A DNA stretch of 64,000 nt from Chloroflexota bacterium (GCA_902810755.1 CADDYT010000010.1:12570-76569), one strand, 5' to 3'. Shown: positions 36,744 through 45,638, counted from the first letter of the stretch. A program made the numbers and translations. The notes: a model not told the origin generated them from the letters alone.

Positions 36744-38301
36744 TTGCAATCAGCGTGCCAGGTGCCTCTTCATATTCCCTAAAGCCCTCGATAAAGCGCA
36801 GCAAGGGTAAAAAGACAGGCCGAGGAGTAATGGCTGCAATCTGTTGTGCCTCCAGATCATAGGAGATACCATTCGGTTCAAGGAGATGAATCACCATCTC
36901 ACGCTGCTCATCAACGGTAGCAACACTCCATAGTGCCACTATTGTCGGAAGCTGCTCACCAGCCGCCAAGACTTCCTCTATCTTTACTCCACCTACCACT
37001 GGTGATTCTAAACTACGCAGCGCCAGTTCTACCGCAGCCATCTCGCTCTCGAACTCTCTATCATCGATATAACCTTCCCTATGTTGCTTGAGAATGCGAC
37101 TGCGTTTTAACGTAAGACGTTCTTTCTCCCGTTGGACAGATTCTGCATCGAAGCCTGCCTGACTGGCAGATTCCATGATTTTCTGCCGTACCATGTCACG
37201 CCATGAAGGAGGTAGCTGAAGCCCTTGTAATAACTCTCCAAACTGTTGTGTTACCCGCTCTTTTCTCACGTGAAGAGAACCGCCTGTAGGGCAATCTAAA
37301 CGACGAGCTTTTGCCATGTCCTTGTAGTATGAGTACTTTCCACCGCCATAACCCTTACAAGGCAGGTTTGTACCGCAGTAGGCGCATTCGAGATAGCCGG
37401 AGAAAGCATACACATGGGCCTTTGCAGCACGATGAGGTGCATTATAGTTTACTTTTGCACCAAGACGTATCCGTTGCCACTCTTCATAAGTGAAAGCCGC
37501 TATATGTTGCCCCCTGTGTCGCTGACCGCGATACACAACCGTTCCTCTGTCATCATCAGGAGCGTAAGCAGCATAGAATACGTTGCCAGTAATCGCATTG
37601 ATAGTAGGAGCGGTAAAAGGTCGCTCACCAAATCGTTTGCTACTGATACGGTATCCGGCTGCATTCACAGCATCAGCTATCTGGTCAGCACTCATCCCCT
37701 TCATGCGTAGCTCACCGATCATTCGCAAACCGGGAAAAGTGTCAGGATTAGGCTCTGGAGGTGTCCTCTTTCCTGTATGGCGATATCCGAAAGGAATATC
37801 GCCATTGAATAACCCTTGAGCAGCACGTTCACCTTTGCCCTTACTAACATGCTTCGCGAGCATATCAGAAAAATAGGCCGCAAATGCTGCCAGGATAGTG
37901 AGTTGCAGTTTTCCCTCTGGGGAGGAGTAATCAATGTGTTCGGAGAGAGAAACAAATGCTGTGCGATGCTCAGCCAGAATACGAAAGCTTTGCAGGGTTA
38001 CCATAACATTACGAGACCAGCGATCTAAGGTATGCACTATCACCACCTGAACACGACCAGTCTCAATATCCTTAAGAAGTTGCCGAAATCCAGGACGTTT
38101 AGCAATCTGCTCACTTCGAGCACTGCGCTCGTCATCTTCATAGAACACCGGAGCAGGCAGCCCACGGCGCATACACTCTTCAGTGATAGCTCTCTTCTGA
38201 GCGTCGATGCTGAAGTTATCCGCCTGCATACGGCTGGAACGACGGACATAGCCAGCTACAACCACCGACGAAGGTTCAGAACGATCACGCCGCAGGTTCA
38301 T
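36640..38301 (-). CDS. Large serine recombinase (integrase) with att site in its own 3' end
   Basis: A 553-residue large serine recombinase. The catalytic Ser22 is in AGYVRRSSRMQ, with LDRWSRN and the recombinase domain (GIPFGYR-like DIPFGYRHTGK), a zinc ribbon (LECAYCGTNLPC with later Cys) and a coiled-coil region (REKERLTLKRSRILKQH). The start at 38301 has GAGGTGG just upstream and overlaps the previous gene by 17 bases. The frame runs out of the element through attL: the last 25 codons are the complement of portal sequence. In the circular form the same frame would continue at 50707 into the helix-turn-helix array, giving about 793 residues. Confidence 0.93.
   Translation of the reverse strand: MNLRRDRSEPSSVVVAGYVRRSSRMQADNFSIDAQKRAITEECMRRGLPAPVFYEDDERSARSEQIAKRPGFRQLLKDIETGRVQVVIVHTLDRWSRNVMVTLQSFRILAEHRTAFVSLSEHIDYSSPEGKLQLTILAAFAAYFSDMLAKHVSKGKGERAAQGLFNGDIPFGYRHTGKRTPPEPNPDTFPGLRMIGELRMKGMSADQIADAVNAAGYRISSKRFGERPFTAPTINAITGNVFYAAYAPDDDRGTVVYRGQRHRGQHIAAFTYEEWQRIRLGAKVNYNAPHRAAKAHVYAFSGYLECAYCGTNLPCKGYGGGKYSYYKDMAKARRLDCPTGGSLHVRKERVTQQFGELLQGLQLPPSWRDMVRQKIMESASQAGFDAESVQREKERLTLKRSRILKQHREGYIDDREFESEMAAVELALRSLESPVVGGVKIEEVLAAGEQLPTIVALWSVATVDEQREMVIHLLEPNGISYDLEAQQIAAITPRPVFLPLLRFIEGFREYEEAPGTLIATMWRPKTRHHRDRSQSGRSTTGQSAGSSRAHRSD
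36717..36748. other. attL of the element
   Basis: Core GATGTCG (36717-36723), then TCGGTCGC at 36729-36736, five bases, and AGTTGCA at 36742-36748. The same TCGGTCGC-N5-AGTyGCA pattern lies in inverted orientation at the right end (50677-50696). In the circle both arms would be 11 bases from a central GA dinucleotide, the expected form of a serine integrase attP. The site lies within both the portal gene (plus) and the recombinase gene (minus). Confidence 0.8.
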
Positions 38302-38467
38302 ACGCCACCTCATTCTCTTGAGCGACTGATGTTAACGGTAAAGAGAGCAAAGCCAGAATACGAGCATCTTGCTCAGCAACAGCCCGCTTCAAAATGCGAG
38401 CCAGCAACGCGCAGAACGCCACCACATCGGACGAAAGTGCTTCCACTTTCTCAGTTTCGTTTGCCAT
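38285..38467 (-). CDS. Small hypothetical protein upstream of the recombinase
   Basis: A 60-residue helical protein (MANETEKVEALSSDVVAF, ILKRAVAEQDARILALL). GGGGAGA precedes the ATG at good distance. Its stop overlaps the recombinase start by 17 bases, so the two genes are translated from one message and may be coupled. A role as a recombinase helper, such as a directionality factor, is possible from position alone. The family is not recognised. Confidence 0.6.
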   Translation of the reverse strand: MANETEKVEALSSDVVAFCALLARILKRAVAEQDARILALLSLPLTSVAQENEVAYEPAA

Positions 38468-38606
38468 ATGTCTCCCCTATTCTAGCATATCTACAGGCAA
38501 ATTGGTACATCTGACCTAGACGATGCACTCCATTGAACAGCAAACAAAAAAAGCCAGAAGCAAAAGCTACTGACTATCACGGAAGAGCTTTATTTGTCTG
38601 TTTGAT

Positions 38607-39200
38607 TCAATACCCAGGCCGAAAAGCACGCGCCACGTGTTGCCAGCAGATCACCTCAAAGGTATTAGCAAGGAGACCAGAAACCAGCATCGCAAAGGGC
38701 GAACTACGCTGAAACCGGGCAGAAGGTATATCCATCCACATCTCAAACATTTCCCTCATCCAGTCCTTGAGCAGATCAGCGCAAGCGTACACGCTCGGCG
38801 ATAGGTGCAGCAGCACAGAAAACTGCTGTTGCCACTCTGGATAACTCACGATGCTCTGGTAGAGAGTGAGCGTAAAAAGATTGTCGGTGGTCATCGTTTC
38901 CCCAACCAGCAACCGTACCAGCACATCCCAATCGACAGAGGCCAGGGCCGAGCCGACCAGATCGGAAGCCAGCAAGCGCATCGCATCATCCTGTGACCAG
39001 TCACGGCCAGCATAGCCCGTTAACCAGTTTTCCAGCGCCATCTTCACCCACATCTGCACGCGCCAACCCGCCGCTCCATCGTTAGCGGCATCGGCCACCA
39101 AGCCCGTGATCTCGTGCATCAACGCCTGCTCATTGCTCAGGTGCAGATGCACGAGCCAGGTAAACTTATTTTCCCAACCGTTATATGCGTTCAGTCGCAA
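38607..39200 (-). CDS. DUF7249-like hypothetical protein
   Basis: About 197 residues. The N-terminal LNAYNGWENKFTWLVHLHL matches a short motif (NGWxNxETWxVxLWL) widespread in phage and plasmid proteins of unknown role. The remainder is helical with many Trp (VQMWVKMALENWLTGYAGRDW). I place the start at the TTG 39200, which follows AAGGGGGTG; a GTG at 39224 overlapping the Rep stop is the alternative. It sits between the Rep gene and the small gene before the recombinase. Confidence 0.65.
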   Translation of the reverse strand: MRLNAYNGWENKFTWLVHLHLSNEQALMHEITGLVADAANDGAAGWRVQMWVKMALENWLTGYAGRDWSQDDAMRLLASDLVGSALASVDWDVLVRLLVGETMTTDNLFTLTLYQSIVSYPEWQQQFSVLLHLSPSVYACADLLKDWMREMFEMWMDIPSARFQRSSPFAMLVSGLLANTFEVICWQHVARAFRPGY

Positions 39201-39211
39201 GCAACACCCCC

Positions 39212-40342
39212 TTAACCGGCCCACCGACGTTCGCCACGTTGATAGGCCCAGATGCTAATCACACGTCCTGACATCTGTCGTTGCCCTTCACGAAGATCAA
39301 TCAATGCCTCTAACAGCGCCTTGCGCCGCCGCCGCTTATACTCTTTGATGTCCTGGGTGAACTCTTCCCGCTCTACCAGCGTCCACGACGACCGCCTTAC
39401 CAGTTGTCTTTGTCCCTCTTCTGGCCTGTCAGCCGCCTCTTGCCCACTTTCGCCAGAACCAACCACAGCAGGAACACTTTCTGTTTGCGCCCCCTCTGAC
39501 ACAGCCTGACCATCGGCCTGTTCCATCACGTTCTGTTCCAGTTCAGAGAACAGACGCGCCCGCAGCGTCGTCACCGATTCGGGGAAAAAATGCCGGGAAT
39601 AGCGAATGCGCCGCGCTTTGCTGACCAGTTCCGCCGTGTAGGTTTGCCGTTCCTCAACCACATGCCCTTCGTTATCGACAGTGATACCGACTCGTTCCCG
39701 CTTCTCAGTGCGAACGCCCTTTTCGCTTCTGGTCAGGCTTTTGGTGAGGTACTTAGTCACATAACCGATCACCTGCGGCTTGCGAATACCCTCCACATCA
39801 ACGATATAAGCAACGCCATGGCGCGCCGAGCGCCAGCCTTCTTTGAGGATGTCGTGAGGAATATAGGTTGCACCTTTGACCAGCAGATGCCAGTGAAAGC
39901 CGTTCTCTTCAAAGTCGCTATGCCGTTCCAGTACCGCGAAGTATTCCACCGGATACGCCTCACGCGCCCCCACATGATGCGGCCCACGACCTTTTGAGCC
40001 ACGGCGTAGGTATTGCAGGAACGTCGTGAGAGCGCGAGCCGCTTCCTCTACTGTATGACCCGCTTTCGTCAGCGTGATGAACAGGGTCGGTTCAGCAGCC
40101 TTGACCAGTTGCCGCCACTGATCCACTTTGCGCGGCCCACAGTAGAGACAATCCCACCGATTGCAACGAGCGCGAACGATCTCACCTGTTTCCTGATCGA
40201 TGAAGACATGACGCAGCGCCCAGGGGTCGGGACAGAACAGCAGGCTATCAACCCCATGCTTCTCTGCCATATCCGCCTGTTTCTCTAGTGAGAACACCTG
40301 CCAGGAGTGCCGCTCCACCTTCAAAGTCCCTGCATGTTCCAT
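39212..40342 (-). CDS. HUH-type replication initiator (Rep)
   Basis: A 376-residue rolling-circle-type replication protein. A zinc-binding-like cluster CNRWDCLYCGPRK is near residue 80. The metal-binding HUH motif is ENGFHWHLLVKG, and the likely nicking Tyr lies in QVIGYVTKYLTKSL. ERHSDF and LFITLTKAGH are also typical of plasmid Reps. The protein would nick the element's origin and prime replication from the 3' end. The start at 40342 follows AGAGAGGTG; a longer frame to 40411 has no such site. The candidate origin lies upstream at 40,777. Confidence 0.82.
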   Translation of the reverse strand: MEHAGTLKVERHSWQVFSLEKQADMAEKHGVDSLLFCPDPWALRHVFIDQETGEIVRARCNRWDCLYCGPRKVDQWRQLVKAAEPTLFITLTKAGHTVEEAARALTTFLQYLRRGSKGRGPHHVGAREAYPVEYFAVLERHSDFEENGFHWHLLVKGATYIPHDILKEGWRSARHGVAYIVDVEGIRKPQVIGYVTKYLTKSLTRSEKGVRTEKRERVGITVDNEGHVVEERQTYTAELVSKARRIRYSRHFFPESVTTLRARLFSELEQNVMEQADGQAVSEGAQTESVPAVVGSGESGQEAADRPEEGQRQLVRRSSWTLVEREEFTQDIKEYKRRRRKALLEALIDLREGQRQMSGRVISIWAYQRGERRWAG

Positions 40343-40370
40343 TGGCACACCTCTCTGAGTCCTTAGCCAC

Positions 40371-40694
40371 CTACTTCCAGACACACTCCACACATTCAAT
40401 TGCATCAGCAACCCCGAAAAGCCTTTTGACCTCTTCCCTCATCGGCCAAGCATGGTCAGGACAGCAAGCCCGACCACAGATATGACAAACCAGCAGCCCT
40501 TCATCACGCTCACAGTAGCAGCAACGCTCAGGAACCATTTCTCTGCATGACCGTTGATAGCAGTCCTCACAGAGCCGTGTCCCTGTCAGAGTAAACAGCC
40601 ATTCCGCTCTGCCATGACAGCACAAACTGTCACAGTCCACACCAGCAGCGTTCTCATATGGCGCGAACCACGCCGACCAGTCCGAGTTTGCCAT
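40371..40694 (-). CDS. Small Cys-rich zinc-finger protein
   Basis: About 107 residues with many Cys pairs: LCCHGRAEW, LCEDCYQRSC, RCCYCERDEG, VCHICGRACC and IECVECVW. The pattern suggests two or three zinc-binding modules in a row. AAGGAGGTG lies eight bases before the ATG at 40694. It is placed directly before Rep on the same strand, so it may help in replication control or bind DNA. The exact family is not recognised. Confidence 0.7.
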   Translation of the reverse strand: MANSDWSAWFAPYENAAGVDCDSLCCHGRAEWLFTLTGTRLCEDCYQRSCREMVPERCCYCERDEGLLVCHICGRACCPDHAWPMREEVKRLFGVADAIECVECVWK

Positions 40695-40776
40695 CGGCAT
40701 CACCTCCTTGTGCCAATTCAAAGTCGGCTACATGGTACTTGTGTGACTTACGCTTATAAGGGTCAAGGGAAAGGCC

Positions 40777-40834
40777 CGGCGGTTTGTACGTCGTCCGGCG
40801 GGGCCCCTCCCCCACCGGCGCGTACAAACCGCCG
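40777..40834. other. Candidate replication origin hairpin
   Basis: A perfect 14-bp inverted repeat, CGGCGGTTTGTACG (40777-40790) and its complement (40821-40834), with a GC-rich 30-nt loop that contains GGGGCCCC and two CCGG boxes. It lies in the only sizeable non-coding gap of the minus-strand operon, 83 bp before the zinc-finger/Rep pair. This is the position expected for a double-strand origin nicked by the Rep protein. No nick site can be assigned. Confidence 0.5.
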
Positions 40835-41015
40835 CCGCCGAGACGACAAGGGGCCAGCCAGCGCGCGAGCGGCACAGAAAAGAGCAACAGGACAGACAAC
40901 CGCGAGAGAAAAACCGAGAGATGGGGGTGGGCAGGGGTAGGTGAAGCAAGCAGCAGCCCCGGAACTGGTCACTGGTACGCCCCACCCCCACAGGGAACGT
41001 GAGCAGCCGGGAAGG

Positions 41016-41972
41016 CTACCAGTTGCCGCGCAGGACACGTTGCCACATCTCTTGCGCCGAGCAGCCGTGAGAGAGGCAGAGAAAGTCAAACAGGTTGCCC
41101 GCACGGCCCCAGGTGTAGCAGTACCAGTGCGGGTCCGCGCCGCCGAAGACCTGGAAGCTGGGGCGCACATCACCGCGATAGTGATGCTCTTTGAAGGGGC
41201 AGCGACCGACGCCGCGCCGATCTAGCGAGACATAGCGCCCGATCACCTCAAAGATGTCTTGCGACTGGCACCATTGCCGTATCGTCAGGTCATACTCAGG
41301 TGTTCGACTCGCCCCGCAAATGGGCAGAATCCACCCCTCATTTTGAGGTGCTTGCGCTAATGGCAAGCTATCAACCGGCACCGTCACCCGCTCGACATGG
41401 GCCGTCGCCCACAGACAGCAATCGGCGACCGTTTCCCCCACCGGCGCCAGTTCGCCCACCTCATTGCATGTCAAGAAGGGATACCAGCCGCCGCTTTTGC
41501 GATGCACGCCCAATGGCAAGCGCACCAGCGCCCCCACGCCATCACTGGCAAGCCCATCTTGCTTCGGGTACAACTCGACACCGTAGGCTTGCGCATAGGG
41601 CAGCAGCCAGGCGCGCACCTGCGAGGCAGGCGTTGGCTCTCGCAGGTGCAGCCATAAGTGACCGCCGCGCCGACTGGCTTCTAACAGCGTTGGCATGCCC
41701 TGCTCTCGCAGGAGCGCGGCCAGCGAGAGCAGAACATCCAGCCCGTTGTCACTATCGGCATCGAAGACCGCGAAGGCGCAGGTGCTGTGCCGGTCAAGCA
41801 GATAGCTACCGAGGGTGTAACGCCCCATCAAATGCGCGGTGAGGCGTTCCAGGGTAAGTGGCCCTCTGGCATGGCGGTAGGAACCATCGGCCTGCTGGAC
41901 GGCGTAGGTGTCCCAACAGTGGATGAACAGCGAGGCGTAGACTTGCACGATCTCGCTGGTGATCCCGTACAT
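41016..41972 (-). CDS. AEP-type primase with CHC2-like zinc finger
   Basis: A 318-residue primase. The N-terminal part fits the archaeo-eukaryotic primase fold of the TOTE type: CAFAVFDADSDNGLD (metal-binding Asp pair), LLEASRRGGHLWLHL and GVELYPKQDGL. The C-terminal part is like the DnaG-type CHC2 finger: RCPFKEHHYRGDVRPSFQVF and HWYCYTWGRAGNLFDFL, although one Cys of the usual set is replaced by Trp. It would make primers for the element's replication. It starts two bases after the Topo VI-A-like stop codon, so the genes are likely coupled. Confidence 0.82.
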   Translation of the reverse strand: MYGITSEIVQVYASLFIHCWDTYAVQQADGSYRHARGPLTLERLTAHLMGRYTLGSYLLDRHSTCAFAVFDADSDNGLDVLLSLAALLREQGMPTLLEASRRGGHLWLHLREPTPASQVRAWLLPYAQAYGVELYPKQDGLASDGVGALVRLPLGVHRKSGGWYPFLTCNEVGELAPVGETVADCCLWATAHVERVTVPVDSLPLAQAPQNEGWILPICGASRTPEYDLTIRQWCQSQDIFEVIGRYVSLDRRGVGRCPFKEHHYRGDVRPSFQVFGGADPHWYCYTWGRAGNLFDFLCLSHGCSAQEMWQRVLRGNW

Positions 41973-41974
41973 GC

Positions 41975-43306
41975 CTACGAGACTTCCTGTTCATAGCCTG
42001 AGAGCAGCGGCTTGCCCTGGAACTGCTTGTAGGCAGCAAGCTGTTCGAGGTAGTCGCGCTCGGAGTTGTAGAGACCCTCGCCCACCTCGTTGCCCCAGGC
42101 TGCCTGTGGCAGAGGATAGTAGGCCAGATCAGGAGCCGAGAGGGCCAGTTCCTGACCAATGGCTTGCCATACGGCTTGCACGCGCTGGCTGTAGCCCTGC
42201 ACCCGCCCCTCGAACTCTTGTCGCAGGGTCTCATGTTCGGCTTGCAGGGCTTGCAGATCGTCGGCATAGCGGCCAACCACCTGTTGCCAGGTCAGATTCA
42301 GGTCCTGCTCTAACGTCGCTCGTACCTGCTGCGTGCGCTCTTCCAACGTGGTGTCAAAGTAGCACTCGATGTAGTGACTCAGCACGCTTTGCAGTTCGCC
42401 GGGGTAGAGCGCCTCAAGGGCGTCAAGCTCGACGGCCCCTTCGCCGTAGCGATCTTCAAAGCCTTGCCGCCGCCGCTCGGTCTCTTTGATCGGAGTGCGG
42501 GGCAGACCGTAGTGACGCACCTGCTCGAGGGTGAGAACGACCGGGAAGACGCGCACATCGACGGAGAGGCCCAGGGTACGCACAAAGTATTCGATTTTGC
42601 GCGAGACGGCCACCGGCATCGATTGCCCGGCAGGGTCGAAATCGGAGACGTAGAAGATGCGCGCCGGTTTCCTGGCTTGCTGTAAGCGGAAGGCTAAGGC
42701 CAGCGTGGCCGTGATCGACAGTTCGCCCAGGCCCGTTTGCAGGTTGGCCCCGTAGTGCTGGCAGAGGGGAGCCAGCACATCATTCATGGTCGATTTCTCA
42801 CACCAGATTTCCAGGTGATAGCCCTGTTGCGGTTTATAGCCACTGATCCGGTAGGAGGGCAGCGTTGGAAAGTCGGGAAAGCTCAGATCAGACTGCCACA
42901 GATTGCGACTGACGGAGACTTCCGGTTCGTAGACGCTGCTCGTGGCAAAGACCACCGGGTCGGGGTTGCGCCGGTCATCAAAGGCCGCCGGGTCGACCAG
43001 CCGCAGGTAGCGCGCCGCTTTGGAGGCCAGGTTGAGGATGTTCCAGCACTCTTCCGTATTCTCATACGGCTTGCCATTGGGCAAGGCGATGGGAGGGCGC
43101 TGGCTGATAATCTGGTAATGGACGCGGCGGATATGCACGTGGCCGCTATAGCCGAAGGCGTGCCACAACTGCGCGAACCATTCGGCCAGCGCCCAATCCG
43201 AAGGCGTGCCGGTATAAAACGGGTCATTTTGCGGAGCCAGGGCGATCAGGTCAGTGACGCGCTGCCCACTGGCTTTTGCCATCTGTTTAATCTGTTCATA
43301 ATCCAT
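41975..43306 (-). CDS. Spo11/Topo VI subunit A-like protein
   Basis: A 443-residue protein. The N-terminal winged-helix part has HIRRVHYQIISQ, matching the place of the catalytic Tyr in Spo11/Topo VI-A. The TOPRIM part has the acidic sets YHLEIWCEKST and IFYVSDFDPAGQSM. A long helical tail follows (about 310-400). In Topo VI the A subunit cuts DNA and needs a GHKL ATPase B subunit; no such gene is in the element. It may act alone as a nuclease, or with a host partner. GAGGTGA precedes the ATG. Confidence 0.8.
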   Translation of the reverse strand: MDYEQIKQMAKASGQRVTDLIALAPQNDPFYTGTPSDWALAEWFAQLWHAFGYSGHVHIRRVHYQIISQRPPIALPNGKPYENTEECWNILNLASKAARYLRLVDPAAFDDRRNPDPVVFATSSVYEPEVSVSRNLWQSDLSFPDFPTLPSYRISGYKPQQGYHLEIWCEKSTMNDVLAPLCQHYGANLQTGLGELSITATLALAFRLQQARKPARIFYVSDFDPAGQSMPVAVSRKIEYFVRTLGLSVDVRVFPVVLTLEQVRHYGLPRTPIKETERRRQGFEDRYGEGAVELDALEALYPGELQSVLSHYIECYFDTTLEERTQQVRATLEQDLNLTWQQVVGRYADDLQALQAEHETLRQEFEGRVQGYSQRVQAVWQAIGQELALSAPDLAYYPLPQAAWGNEVGEGLYNSERDYLEQLAAYKQFQGKPLLSGYEQEVS

Positions 43307-43390
43307 GCCTGTTCACCTCATGCAGACAAAGAGAGCCTGCCTTGCCCCCAGACAAGACAGGCCCGAGCAACGAAGAAACCACCTCACTGG

Positions 43391-43516
43391 CTAGTGCGGG
43401 TGACGCTGGAAGTGTCGCCATTGATGCCGGTTGGCAAACTGGACGCTTTGCCCACTGGCGAGTGCCTGGCGAATGGCCTCCGCCTCGGCTTTGCGCAAGC
43501 GCCGCCCGGCAGGCAC
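43391..43516 (-). CDS. Small basic protein (41 residues)
   Basis: A GTG at 43516 overlaps the stop of the upstream membrane-protein gene by one base (TAGTG), a coupling pattern. It encodes a basic helix followed by a second segment: RRLRKAEAEAIRQALASG and SVQFANRHQWRHFQRHP. The product looks like a small nucleic-acid-binding protein. The call rests on coupling and composition, so it is tentative. Confidence 0.5.
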   Translation of the reverse strand: MPAGRRLRKAEAEAIRQALASGQSVQFANRHQWRHFQRHPH

Positions 43517-44244
43517 TACGAGGAGCGCCCCTGCACCGGAGCGAAAGGGACTGCCACCCCTGCTTTATTCGTCGTCCCCATTGCTGCCGGAGCCGGAGTC
43601 TGTGCTTGATAGCCTTGCGGATAGCTTGCCAATGGAGGAGGAGCACTCACCGGAGCCGCGCCAGCCGTGGGCATGGTATTCCACTTGGGTTGCCCTTTAC
43701 CCGCAGCAGGCCCGGAGAACAAGGGACTGGCAGGAACGCCCGGCGGGGAAGCCGGACGAGGAGCGAAACCCGCACCGTGTTTGGAACGTTCCAAATCCAT
43801 ATCGACGACGGCCAGCAGCACCGAGACCAGCGGGATAATCGCCAGCACCACATAGGTCAGGCCGGTCAACACCGTGCGCTGGACGAGCGGAACAGCAGAG
43901 AGCCAGGTCGCATGCTGGATGACCGCCGCCGCCAGGGCATAGTTACAGAAGACCTCGACCAGTTCGACCACCAGGCAAATGGGAGCATAGGCCCAGATGC
44001 GTTCTTTGTTCATCAGCCGCAACGCCAGGCCGCGACTGACGAAGTAGCCCAGCACGCCGAAGCCAATAGCGATCATCCAGGTGATGGCCGACTGCAGGTA
44101 GTCTACCCCATCCAGAGGGGCGAAGAACCAGCGAATGGCATGAGCCGAGGCCAGCGAGAAGCCCAGAGAGACCACGCGCAGCACCAGGTGTTCAAAGCGG
44201 CGCACCCACACCTGCTGACCGCTCAACCCGCCAAACAGTTGCAT
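43516..44244 (-). CDS. Four-helix membrane protein with Pro-rich tail
   Basis: A 242-residue protein with about four membrane segments in residues 20-150 (VVSLGFSLASAHAIRW, AITWMIAIGFGVLGYFV, YALAAAVIQHATWLS, VLTGLTYVVLAIIPLVSVLL) and a long Pro/Ala/Gly-rich cytoplasmic tail. AAGGGGGTG precedes the ATG. No transport or enzyme motif is visible. Membrane proteins of this form occur on plasmids and integrative elements, where they may act in exclusion or membrane attachment. Function unknown. Confidence 0.65.
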   Translation of the reverse strand: MQLFGGLSGQQVWVRRFEHLVLRVVSLGFSLASAHAIRWFFAPLDGVDYLQSAITWMIAIGFGVLGYFVSRGLALRLMNKERIWAYAPICLVVELVEVFCNYALAAAVIQHATWLSAVPLVQRTVLTGLTYVVLAIIPLVSVLLAVVDMDLERSKHGAGFAPRPASPPGVPASPLFSGPAAGKGQPKWNTMPTAGAAPVSAPPPLASYPQGYQAQTPAPAAMGTTNKAGVAVPFAPVQGRSS

Positions 44245-44261
44245 GCATCACCCCCTTGCGA

Positions 44262-44612
44262 TTACGCCGCCGCCGCGACGGCAGCCAACTGGCAGACCAG
44301 GGTCAGGAAGGAGCCTTTGCCCTTGATCCGGCGCACCTGAAGGGCGATGTGCGTCATCTTGGGCGGCAATTCGGCCTGCAATTGCTGCGCCACCTGCGCC
44401 AGCACGTCGGCAGGCTGGCCCTGTTTCTTGAGGTCGCGCAGCTGATCGAGGGAAGGAATGCCCTCACTGAGCTGGCACTCGTACTTTTCGTCGGTCTCGC
44501 TATCCAGCACCGTCAATCGCACCGAGTAGCCCGGTTTGGGCTGGCCGGTCATCTGGTCATAAAAGGTGCTTTCCACCACCTGACTGTTCAAGACCAATCC
44601 TTGCAGTAACAT
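44262..44612 (-). CDS. Hypothetical protein, possibly OB-fold single-strand binding
   Basis: A 116-residue protein. The first half is strand-rich with an OB-like run (LLQGLVLNSQVVESTFYD, GYSVRLTVLDSETDEKYEC) and the second is helical, ending with IALQVRRIKGKGSFLTLVC. Its place among replication genes makes an ssDNA-binding role possible, but no family is recognised. AAAGGGATG lies before the ATG at 44612. It runs 17 bp ahead of the membrane-protein gene. Confidence 0.55.
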   Translation of the reverse strand: MLLQGLVLNSQVVESTFYDQMTGQPKPGYSVRLTVLDSETDEKYECQLSEGIPSLDQLRDLKKQGQPADVLAQVAQQLQAELPPKMTHIALQVRRIKGKGSFLTLVCQLAAVAAAA

Positions 44613-44696
44613 CGTTTCATCCCTTTCTTGCTTGTGCTTGTACACACACGTTGACAACAATGCATCAAAAAGAGGCCCATCAGAACACGCAGATCG

Positions 44697-45197
44697 CTAG
44701 TCGTCTTCCTCTTCCAGACAGGAGCCATCCAACCAGTAGGGCGTAAAAGTCTGCGACGTGGTGGGAATGCCGTAAGGACGAGTCGGAGCAAGAGCCTCGG
44801 CCTCACAGGGCCTGACATCCTCACGGCCCCCGTAAATGAAGTCGTGACGCACCCCTGAGGCCCGTTGAAAGCCCGCTGCGCGCACAAAGGCCAGATCAGC
44901 ACTCACCAACCCTGGACGCCGACGACCGCACGTTAACACCTCATCCGGCCTCATCTGCAACGCCGCCTGTACGTAGGAGCGAAACAGACGGCGTTGCTCG
45001 GTCGCTGGAAGCGGTTGGCCGCGCGTATTGCGAAAGTCTTGCGGGGTCAGGTATTGCACATCTAACGGGTGCAATAGCGGCAGCCCTTGCCGCGCCCGCC
45101 AGCGCGCACTGAAAGCCGCCCAGCTGGCAAGACCGGCCAGACGCTGGTGCGCAAATTCGGCATTGTAACGTCGGAAATTGCAGTGACTCGGATTCAT
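44697..45197 (-). CDS. Hypothetical protein of the element
   Basis: A 166-residue, Arg- and Ala-rich protein (MNPSHCNFRRYNAEFAH, RRLFRSYVQAALQMRPDE, FDFIYGGRED-like centre) with an acidic end. Its ATG overlaps the stop of the previous gene by four bases (ATGA), which supports translation in the operon. No known motif is visible. Confidence 0.6.
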   Translation of the reverse strand: MNPSHCNFRRYNAEFAHQRLAGLASWAAFSARWRARQGLPLLHPLDVQYLTPQDFRNTRGQPLPATEQRRLFRSYVQAALQMRPDEVLTCGRRRPGLVSADLAFVRAAGFQRASGVRHDFIYGGREDVRPCEAEALAPTRPYGIPTTSQTFTPYWLDGSCLEEEDD

Positions 45198-45418
45198 GGC
45201 CGCAGCACCTCAGCCACTTCCAGGGGATGGGCCAGAGCATCGCTGGCGATCCAGTGCAAGTCCTGCACCAGTTCGGCCAGTTGTGCATCACCCACGATGC
45301 AGGCCGCTTCATAGAGCGGAACCGTCAACGCCACCACCTGTGACCACTCCCCTGCCTCAAGAGCTACATTGATGGTGTCAATCAACCCATCCAGGTCAAC
45401 ATGCGTTGGTGAAGACAT
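45194..45418 (-). CDS. Small helical protein of the element
   Basis: A 74-residue acidic, helical protein (MSSPTHVDLDGLIDTINVAL, LTVPLYEAACIVGDAQLAEL). GAGGGGAAG lies before ATG 45418. It overlaps both neighbours, by 23 bases upstream and 4 downstream, within the compact minus-strand operon. Function is not recognised. Confidence 0.6.
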   Translation of the reverse strand: MSSPTHVDLDGLIDTINVALEAGEWSQVVALTVPLYEAACIVGDAQLAELVQDLHWIASDALAHPLEVAEVLRP

Positions 45419-45638
45419 CAGCAGCTTCCCCTCTCTCAGCGCAGTCATTCCCCGGCTGCATAAGCCCCCTGGCCTCTTCACAGAGCAGGGAGGGCAGCTC
45501 AGACGGAGCCGAGGCAACACAGTGCCGACAGACGCCGATATAACCACAGCCACAGAGGCAAACGAAGTAGCCAGCCCCCACACGTTCAATGCAATGCCGT
45601 GTGTAGGCCAGCCGCAGACGCAGTTCCGCAGAAAGCAT
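45396..45638 (-). CDS. Small Cys-rich protein
   Basis: An 80-residue protein with a Cys cluster (YFVCLCGCGYIGVCRHCV) that could bind zinc, followed by an acidic tail. AGAAAGGGAACACC precedes the ATG. The gene overlaps the next by 23 bases. It is the second small Cys-rich protein of the element after the one at 40371. The role is unknown. Confidence 0.6.
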   Translation of the reverse strand: MLSAELRLRLAYTRHCIERVGAGYFVCLCGCGYIGVCRHCVASAPSELPSLLCEEARGLMQPGNDCAERGEAADVFTNAC

